Below the pieces are notes generated by a model that was not told the DNA's origin, made no database searches, and worked only from the letters and a program-made list of their open reading frames with translations. From positions 645,001 through 709,000 of the forward strand of contig NZ_AAQJ02000001.1 of the NCBI RefSeq assembly GCF_000168295.1: DNA of 64,000 nucleotides. The letters run 5' to 3'. Position numbers and translations under genes: made by a program. Within the stretch, counting starts at the first letter, position 1; every line of letters starts with the position of its first letter. This DNA comes from Rickettsiella grylli. Lineage in GTDB: Bacteria > Pseudomonadota > Gammaproteobacteria > Diplorickettsiales > Diplorickettsiaceae. Shown in pieces: positions 58,238 to 64,000 of the stretch.

Positions 58238-58714
58238 TTGAGAGCGCTCGTGGTTTCATCTAAACGCACGTATTTAATTTTCATCATTAGTATTGCCGCG
58301 TTGTGGGTTATTTTTGTACCTTTATTTATGAAAGAATATCACACAAAGAACATTCTTTCGTTTACTATCCCTTCCTTACCAACAGCACCTACAGCGGCGT
58401 TATTACCGATTACATCCGCTAAACCGAGTCTAAAAACCGTATTAAATTTTCCTTTAGCCCCTGCAAAAGCCTGGGTAGTCGAATTACCTGATATTAAAGA
58501 TGCTAGAGAAGCTGAAAATTTAGTTCAAAATTTGCGGCGTAAAGGTTTTAATGCGTATAGTCGTCAATACAAGAGCTTGTTAGGAATGTTGACACGTGTT
58601 TTTGTAGGGCCCGAAATTAAACCGGATCAAATGAAAAAAATAGCGGAACAGCTTCATACCGAGATGCATCTCACCACGCAAATTGTTCCATTTGATCCGT
58701 TGTTGATTCAATAA
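58238..58714 (+). CDS. SPOR-domain protein (DedD-like)
   Basis: The protein is 158 aa if it starts at TTG 58238, or 154 aa from GTG 58250; neither has a strong ribosome site. One N-terminal membrane helix (about 12-30) is followed by a Pro/Ala-rich linker and a C-terminal SPOR domain (about 80-155: AWVVELPDIKDAREAENLVQ, LTRVFVGPEI). SPOR domains bind denuded glycan at division sites. The layout matches DedD. Next to it, pyrF starts one base after its stop. Confidence 0.8.
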   Translation: MRALVVSSKRTYLIFIISIAALWVIFVPLFMKEYHTKNILSFTIPSLPTAPTAALLPITSAKPSLKTVLNFPLAPAKAWVVELPDIKDAREAENLVQNLRRKGFNAYSRQYKSLLGMLTRVFVGPEIKPDQMKKIAEQLHTEMHLTTQIVPFDPLLIQ

Positions 58715-59500
58715 ATGTCAAAAAAAATTAAAAAATTAAATTTTTCTGAGCGCACCGCTTTCTGTTTAAATGTAACCGCGCAGCGTTTGTGCCAACTGAT
58801 AGCGAAAAAAAAAACTAACCTTTGTTTATCTGCTGATGTGACACGCGCTTCTGATTTGCTTCATTTGGCAGATACCGTAGGAAAGGAAATTTGTGTATTA
58901 AAAACGCATGTTGATATACTCACTGATTTTACAGCTGAATTTATTCAGCAACTCGCGTGTTTAGCACAAAAACATGAATTTTTGCTTTTTGAAGATCGTA
59001 AATTTGCCGATATTGGTTCTACGGTTAAGCAACAATATGCCGGAGGTGTTTATCGTATTAGTGATTGGGCCGATATCATTAATGCCCATCCTATCCCAGG
59101 TCCTGGCATTATTCGGGGCTTGCAAGAAATAGGTTTAGTTAAAAAACGAGGCTTATTATTGCTTGCAGAAATGAGTTCCAAGGGTGCCTTAGCGACAGAA
59201 GGCTACACAAAAGCAAGCCTTACGATGGCCGCTCGCTATCCTGATTTCGTGATTGGGTTTATTGCACAGCATCAACTATCCAAAAATCCAGCGTGGTTAA
59301 CGATGACTCCTGGCGTAAAAAAAGAGTGCAGTGATGCTGAAGGACTTGGTCAGCACTATATTTCACCTGAGCAGGCCATTGCTGAACAGGGCGCAGATAT
59401 TATTATTGTGGGTCGGGGTATTTATCAAGCAGACAACCCTGTAATAAGTGCACAGCAATATCGGAAATTGGCTTGGGAGACTTATTTATCATGCTGTTAA
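58715..59500 (+). CDS. pyrF: Orotidine 5'-phosphate decarboxylase, eukaryotic (URA3-like) type
   Basis: Last step of UMP synthesis (261 aa). The catalytic tetrad is visible: Asp in LSADV (41), Lys in LKTHVD (63), and Asp-x-Lys-x-x-Asp in FEDRKFADIG (94, 96, 99). The sequence follows the yeast/animal enzyme rather than the short bacterial PyrF: KFADIGSTVKQQYAGGVYRI, DWADIINAH, PGPGIIRGL, DFVIGFIAQ, MTPGV and IIIVGRGIY. It lies before cmk, not after lapB as in many gammaproteobacteria, and overlaps cmk by ten bases. Transfer from a eukaryote or from a bacterial lineage with this type is likely. Confidence 0.93.
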   Translation: MSKKIKKLNFSERTAFCLNVTAQRLCQLIAKKKTNLCLSADVTRASDLLHLADTVGKEICVLKTHVDILTDFTAEFIQQLACLAQKHEFLLFEDRKFADIGSTVKQQYAGGVYRISDWADIINAHPIPGPGIIRGLQEIGLVKKRGLLLLAEMSSKGALATEGYTKASLTMAARYPDFVIGFIAQHQLSKNPAWLTMTPGVKKECSDAEGLGQHYISPEQAIAEQGADIIIVGRGIYQADNPVISAQQYRKLAWETYLSCC

Positions 59501-60204
59501 CGACCGAAAACTCCGCTGTTCCTGTTATTACGATAGATGGTTTAAGTGGCTCAGGAAAGGGAACGTTGGGTCAATTATTAGCGCGCGATTTATCCTGGCA
59601 CTTTCTCGATAGCGGCGCGATTTATCGTGCTGCAGCATGGATCGCGCTATCAACACAAACCCCTTTTGAAGAGGATAAATTACTCCCATTGATGGGTGAT
59701 TTGTCACTTCATTTCAGTGCACAACCCGATCAAACTCAGCAGGTTTTTTGGGATAAACAAGAGATTACCGCATCGATTCGGACCACTGAAATAGGCCAAT
59801 TAGCCTCACAATTAGGGATGTATCCTCAGGTTCGAAAAGCCCTATTAGCGTATCAACGGGCGTTTCGTCGTGCGCCGGGTTTAGTTGCCGATGGTCGTGA
59901 CATGGGAAGCGTGGTTTTCCCGGATGCATTGCTTAAAATCTTTTTGACAGCGAGTCTTAAAGAACGCGCTAAACGACGTTATTTGCAGTTGAAGCCAATG
60001 AGAAAGCATGTTAGCCTTAACGCTGTGCGAGCGGAGCTTAAGCTGCGCGATCGAAGAGATAAGGAGCGTCGAGTAGCACCGCTGATAGTGCCTTTGGATG
60101 CTATCACTATCGACACGACGAGCTTGGGTGTTCAAGAAGCGTTACAGATAATAAAAAGTAAGTTAGCATGCGCTCAAGCAAAGAAGTACAAGGGGGGGCA
60201 TTAG
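59491..60204 (+). CDS. cmk: Cytidylate kinase
   Basis: Phosphorylates CMP and dCMP (237 aa). The P-loop is GLSGSGKGTLGQLLA. The CMP-binding segments include LDSGAIYRAAAW and VADGRDMGSVVFPDA, and the lid region carries RAKRRYLQLK and RDRRDKERRVAPL. The start at 59491 overlaps the pyrF stop; the open frame extends six codons further upstream inside pyrF. It precedes rpsA as in nearly all gammaproteobacteria. Confidence 0.95.
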   Translation: MLLTTENSAVPVITIDGLSGSGKGTLGQLLARDLSWHFLDSGAIYRAAAWIALSTQTPFEEDKLLPLMGDLSLHFSAQPDQTQQVFWDKQEITASIRTTEIGQLASQLGMYPQVRKALLAYQRAFRRAPGLVADGRDMGSVVFPDALLKIFLTASLKERAKRRYLQLKPMRKHVSLNAVRAELKLRDRRDKERRVAPLIVPLDAITIDTTSLGVQEALQIIKSKLACAQAKKYKGGH

Positions 60205-60301
60205 GCGAAAAATTTCTGAAAATTTCGTGTAATGGCTTAAAATTAACCGCGCATTTTGCGCCTTAACACCGTTCTTAAAAAGAACAAGTGATATAACGAT
60301 T

Positions 60302-61870
60302 ATGAGTGAGAGTTTTGCACAGCTATTGGAGGAAAATTTCTCCGAACGTATTTTTTATACCGGAATGATCATTACAGGGACTGTGGTTCGCATCGAAAAG
60401 GATCGTGTTGTCGTTAATGCGAATTTAAAATCAGAAGGATTGATCCCTATTGAGCAATTTTACAATGAAGCTGGCGAGTTAGAAGTCAGCGTTGGCGATC
60501 AAGTGGATGTGAGTATTGAATCTTTAGAAGACGGATTCGGCGAAACTCGTTTATCACGCGAAAAAGCCAAGCGTGCGGAAATGTGGGCTGCTTTACAGCG
60601 TGCACACGATGCCGATACGCTCGTGACAGGAAAGGTAACCGGAAAAGTAAAAGGCGGTTTTACAGTAGAAATTGGCAGTTTGCGAGCTTTTCTACCGGGC
60701 TCATTAGTAGATGTACGTCCCATACGTGATTCTAGTATTATTGAAGGTAAAGATCTCGAATTTAAAGTCATAAAACTTGATCCTAAGCGTAACAATATCG
60801 TTTTATCGCGACGTGCTGTACTTGAATCCGAAGGTCAAGCGGGACGAGAGCAGCTATTAACGGAGTTAGAAGAAGGGCAAGTGATTAAAGGTATTGTGAA
60901 GAACTTAGCGGATTATGGTGCTTTTATCGATTTAGGCGGCATTGATGGTTTATTACATGTTACGGATATTTCGTGGAAACGAGTGAAGCAACCCAGTGAA
61001 GTATTAAACATAGGCGACGAAATTGAAGTCGTCGTATTAAAGATAGAAAGAGAGCGGGGACGTGTTTCGTTAGGATTGAAACAATTAGTAGGCGATCCGT
61101 GGGAGGACTTAGTAAAGCGTTATCCTGTAGGTACTCGTTTGAAAGGTAAAGTAACGAATGTCACTGATTACGGCTGCTTTGTTGAAATAGAAGAAGGCGT
61201 TGAAGGCTTAGTTCATGTTTCAGAAATGGATTGGACCAATAAAAATATTAACCCCAACAAAATCGTACAAGCGGGTATGGAAATTGAGGTTATTGTACTG
61301 GATATTGATTCGGACCGACGTCGTATTTCATTGGGTATTAAACAATGTAAGTCAAATCCGTGGGAAGACTTTGCGCATACGCATGTTAAAGGCGAGCGTA
61401 TTACAGGTAAAATAAAATCAATTACTGATTTCGGTCTTTTTATTGGGTTACCAGGAAATATTGATGGTTTAGTGCATTTATCGGATATTGCATGGAACCT
61501 ATCTGGTGAAGAAGCGGTACGTAAATATAAAAAAGGCGATGAATTAGAAACCATTATTTTGTCGATAGATCCCGAACGAGAACGTATTTCGCTGGGTATT
61601 AAACAATTAGATACCGAATCATCGCATCCTTTTGATAAATACAGTAAGGATCAGAGAGTTAAAGGTAAAATCATTGAAATCAATGATGAAGGAATGAAGG
61701 TTGATTTAGGTAATCATGTGGAAGCTCAGCTTAAAGTGGCTGAATATGGCGAGGAAGGAAAAAATTTTGAAATAGGGCAAGAAATAGAAGCAAAGATTTT
61801 AAGTCTTGATCGAAAAAATCATTATATTTCATTGTCCCTTCTTGCTTTAGAAGAAAAAACAGCTCAATAA
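60302..61870 (+). CDS. rpsA: 30S ribosomal protein S1
   Basis: RNA-binding protein that brings mRNA to the small subunit (522 aa). Six S1 domains can be followed. The repeated strings [61 protein letters not shown] and [20 protein letters not shown] mark domains 2-5. It is a little shorter than the 557 aa of E. coli because the C-terminal end is trimmed. Confidence 0.96.
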   Translation: MSESFAQLLEENFSERIFYTGMIITGTVVRIEKDRVVVNANLKSEGLIPIEQFYNEAGELEVSVGDQVDVSIESLEDGFGETRLSREKAKRAEMWAALQRAHDADTLVTGKVTGKVKGGFTVEIGSLRAFLPGSLVDVRPIRDSSIIEGKDLEFKVIKLDPKRNNIVLSRRAVLESEGQAGREQLLTELEEGQVIKGIVKNLADYGAFIDLGGIDGLLHVTDISWKRVKQPSEVLNIGDEIEVVVLKIERERGRVSLGLKQLVGDPWEDLVKRYPVGTRLKGKVTNVTDYGCFVEIEEGVEGLVHVSEMDWTNKNINPNKIVQAGMEIEVIVLDIDSDRRRISLGIKQCKSNPWEDFAHTHVKGERITGKIKSITDFGLFIGLPGNIDGLVHLSDIAWNLSGEEAVRKYKKGDELETIILSIDPERERISLGIKQLDTESSHPFDKYSKDQRVKGKIIEINDEGMKVDLGNHVEAQLKVAEYGEEGKNFEIGQEIEAKILSLDRKNHYISLSLLALEEKTAQ

Positions 61871-62147
61871 TTTTTCTTAATTGTCTTAAAGGGAATCGGT
61901 AAGGATCATTGATGTAGGGTTGATAGGCGGAAGCGCTCGCTATGTCGAGTGCATTCGTCGGCTATAAAAAAAGATCAAGCGTGTTATATTTTTTCAGTAG
62001 TAAAAATAGAAAATGTGGATAGTCAAAAAGCAATAGAAAGACATGCTTAGATTAATGAGGCGTAGCACGTACAAATTCCACTATAGCATTATGTTTAATA
62101 ATGGCTACTTGGAGCATCGGTTTCCGTCGAGTGAGTAGGTAAAATCT
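61871..62147. other. rpsA-lapA gap lacking ihfB
   Basis: In most gammaproteobacteria ihfB lies between rpsA and lapA. These 277 bases contain no open frame of that size and no recognisable IHF beta-subunit motif. An imperfect hairpin (aagcgctcg at about 61931-61939 with cgagtgcatt at about 61946-61955) could be a weak rpsA terminator. The rest shows nothing definite. Confidence 0.5.
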
Positions 62148-62438
62148 ATGCGATTCATAACATATTTCTTCCTGATTGTTTTATTTATTTTTGGATTAAT
62201 TTTTGCAGGTCTTAATGCGGATTTAGTGAGTGTAAATTATTACTTAGGGACTCAAAGAATACCGCTTTCTTTATTAGCCATATTGAGTTTTGTTTTTGGT
62301 GGCTTATTAGGTCTGCTAACAGCGTTTATTACCTATATTAAACTGAAATATGCGAACCGTCGTTTACGCCATCGTTTAAATCTCGTTGAAAAAGAACTCG
62401 CTAATTTAAGAGCCTTACCCTTTAAAGATCAACATTAA
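62148..62438 (+). CDS. lapA: Lipopolysaccharide assembly protein A (LapA domain)
   Basis: Small inner-membrane protein (96 aa) with two hydrophobic helices (about 4-24 and 40-62), the second holding LAILSFVFGGLLGLLTAFI. A basic coiled-coil tail follows (NRRLRHRLNLVEKELANLR). LapA acts with LapB in controlling LPS synthesis through LpxC turnover. It is followed after 39 bases by lapB, the usual order. Confidence 0.9.
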   Translation: MRFITYFFLIVLFIFGLIFAGLNADLVSVNYYLGTQRIPLSLLAILSFVFGGLLGLLTAFITYIKLKYANRRLRHRLNLVEKELANLRALPFKDQH

Positions 62439-62477
62439 TGGTTGAAACTATAGAAAATACTGAGCAGAAGAAATACT

Positions 62478-63638
62478 ATGCTGGAATTGTTGTTTCTATT
62501 GCTTCCTCTTGCAGCTGCTTCAGGTTGGTATGCTGCTTATTGCCAATTTTCTAATTTACACCTCCGTAAAAAACAGGCATGTAATCGTGAGTATTTGCGT
62601 GGTTTAAACTACTTACTCAACGAGCAGTCTGATAAAGCGGTTGATACGTTTATTAGAATACTTGAAGTGGATACGGAAACGGTTGAAACGCATTTAGCGT
62701 TAGGTGTGTTATTTCGCCGCCGGGGGGAAATTGACCGAGCTATTCGACTTCATCAAAATTTGATTGCAAGACCTCATCTCTCATCCGCATTAAAATTACA
62801 AGCATTACTTGCCTTAGGAAGAGATTATTATTGTGCGGGTTTACTCGATAGGGCTGAACGTTTGTTTTTTGAAGTCATTCAGCAGGATGATAATGAATCA
62901 GCACGTATAGCTGTACGTTATTTGTTAGAAATCTATCAACAACAAAAACGGTGGGAAATTGCTATCAAGCAAGCAAAAAAAATTTCGAAATGGGATAGCA
63001 AAATTTTTAAAAACATTGCTCATTATTATTGTGAATTAGCATTAAATCTACTGAATGCAGAAAATAATCACAAAGAAGCTATCCGATTATTGGATCTCGC
63101 CTTAAAATATGACAAACACTGCGTACGCGCTAATCTCATTAAGGGAAAATTAGCGATTATTAACGAAAAATGGGAACAGGCTATTGCACTCTACCAAGCC
63201 GTAAAAAAACAAGATCCTGATTATATTACAGAAACGTTAGAGCCTTTAAATCAATGCTACTTACAACATCAGTCAGGAATAATAGGCCTACTCAATTATT
63301 TACGTGAAACACTCAATGAGCATGCGCAAACTTCCATTTCATTAGCGATTGTAAAATTGATTCAAGAAAAAGATAGTAATAAAGCATTGCAATTTTTAAC
63401 GCAACAATTGCAAACTAAACCTTCATTAATCGGTTTATATCAATTAGTTGATTTACATTTAGCACAAGAAAATAATCCATTAACCAATAGAAATCATTTA
63501 ACCAGTTTGAAAGATCTGATTAAAAAATTAATGGAAAATAAGCCAGTTTATCGTTGTTTAAACTGCGGTTTTAATAGCAAAATGCTTGATTGGTTATGCC
63601 CTGCCTGTCGTAATTGGAGCAGCATTAAACCCTTATAA
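62478..63638 (+). CDS. lapB: Lipopolysaccharide assembly protein B (LapB/YciM)
   Basis: Membrane-anchored TPR protein (386 aa) that regulates LpxC proteolysis by FtsH. The single N-terminal helix (1-18) is followed by SGWYAAYCQ and about nine tetratricopeptide repeats (for example NYLLNEQSDKAVDTFIRILE and HLALGVLFRRRGEIDRAIRL). The end is a rubredoxin-like zinc ribbon, CLNCGFNSK...CPACRNW. Length and layout equal the E. coli protein. Confidence 0.95.
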   Translation: MLELLFLLLPLAAASGWYAAYCQFSNLHLRKKQACNREYLRGLNYLLNEQSDKAVDTFIRILEVDTETVETHLALGVLFRRRGEIDRAIRLHQNLIARPHLSSALKLQALLALGRDYYCAGLLDRAERLFFEVIQQDDNESARIAVRYLLEIYQQQKRWEIAIKQAKKISKWDSKIFKNIAHYYCELALNLLNAENNHKEAIRLLDLALKYDKHCVRANLIKGKLAIINEKWEQAIALYQAVKKQDPDYITETLEPLNQCYLQHQSGIIGLLNYLRETLNEHAQTSISLAIVKLIQEKDSNKALQFLTQQLQTKPSLIGLYQLVDLHLAQENNPLTNRNHLTSLKDLIKKLMENKPVYRCLNCGFNSKMLDWLCPACRNWSSIKPL

Positions 63639-63693
63639 AACGTCGTTTATTGTTTTAAAAAGTTTGGAATGTTTAAAAAATTATGTTAAATTA

Positions 63694-63713
63694 AAACGAG
63701 ATAGGCCTCGTTT
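63694..63713 (+). terminator. Possible terminator after lapB
   Basis: aaacgag (63694-63700) and ctcgttt (63707-63713) form a 7-bp stem with a 6-base loop. No longer T run follows, so strength is doubtful. The surrounding 63639-63901 is otherwise AT-rich spacer without a gene. Confidence 0.4.
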
Positions 63714-63901
63714 AAAAATGACCCAGAAATTATTAAATTATTTTTAGATTAAAAAAAATAGGGAAGTTATTACGCTACTCTCAGATTTTCCCTCCCACAT
63801 ACATTTAAACATTATTGTTTCAGCTTTTAGGCTAGAAACTATTTTTACCAGTGCCTAAAAACGTCTCAATAGAACAAAAAGTCTTAAAAAGGAGATGAAT
63901 A

Positions 63902-64000
63902 ATGCCCGTATTAACCAATCATTCGGATACTCTTGAAGAAATATCAATAATCGATCACCCTCTTCAGGGTATTCATCCTCTTCATGAAGGAAATAATATT
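63902..64000 (+). CDS. Unknown protein, 5' part (runs off the window)
   Basis: An ATG at 63902 is preceded at a proper distance by aaggag (63889-63894). It opens 33 codons, to the window edge, with no stop. The visible N-terminus (MPVLTNHSDTLEEISIIDHP) is polar, without a signal peptide, and matches nothing I recognise. The strong ribosome site and isolated position suggest a real gene. Confidence 0.6.
   Translation, partial: MPVLTNHSDTLEEISIIDHPLQGIHPLHEGNNI

Noticed and set aside
61871..62147. Degraded ihfB between rpsA and lapA
   Set aside because: The gap length is close to that of ihfB, but no stretch translates to recognisable IHF motifs in any frame that I could see.

Overview
The window is chromosomal DNA from an AT-rich gammaproteobacterium. 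Gene content and protein resemblance (recalled, not searched) point to the order Legionellales, near Coxiellaceae or Rickettsiella/Diplorickettsia, so probably a host-associated or intracellular bacterium. Supporting signs are the gamma-type gene orders (yebC-ruvC-ruvA, tol-pal, cmk-rpsA-lapA-lapB, radC-rpmB-rpmG, a full nuo operon), an RF2 gene with the classical frameshift site, several orphan proteins with membrane hairpins and coiled coils, and a binary cytolysin-like gene pair of a type known from insect and animal pathogens.

Layout. 1-2030: 3' part of a 23S rRNA gene with an unusual long hairpin in helix 68, a spacer holding a nested inverted repeat, 5S rRNA and the rrn terminator. 2041-5030: a second nested inverted repeat, a stand-alone ddl, and two minus-strand genes (a secreted gamma-glutamylcyclotransferase-like protein and an unknown membrane protein). 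5187-19557: a complete 14-gene nuoA-N operon for respiratory complex I, closely followed by a DolP-like lipoprotein. 20244-24222: fatty-acid desaturase, prfB (frameshifted) and lysS. 24282-27785, minus strand: rpmG, rpmB, radC, an EVE-domain gene and proS. 27999-33760, plus strand: an unknown gene, an FmdB-type zinc ribbon, aspS, a membrane protein, yebC, ruvC and ruvA.

33803-45072 carries ruvB and the Tol-Pal envelope system, but both conserved clusters are broken up. Two minus-strand genes (ExoD-like and unknown) lie between ruvA and ruvB. A block with a decayed Rpn-type nuclease/transposase gene, an MFS transporter and a cytochrome b561 lies between tolQRA and tolB-pal-cpoB. 45179-52131: truA, the potABCD polyamine importer, accD and folC. 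52200-58105 looks accessory. It has a second Rpn-family remnant, a gene that fuses a CopA-type multicopper oxidase to a CopB-type outer-membrane barrel behind a MerR-type promoter, a MerR-family regulator, and two adjacent genes resembling a XaxAB/YaxAB-type two-component alpha-pore-forming toxin. 58238-63638 returns to core genes: a SPOR-domain protein, a pyrF of eukaryotic (URA3-like) type, cmk, rpsA, lapA and lapB. A partial unknown gene runs off the right edge.

The most interesting items are the toxin-like pair, the CopA-CopB fusion with its 19-bp-spacer promoter, the URA3-like pyrF, the helix-68 insertion in 23S rRNA, and an interleaved triple inverted repeat at 38794-38859. No CRISPR array, tRNA gene or intact insertion sequence was seen.
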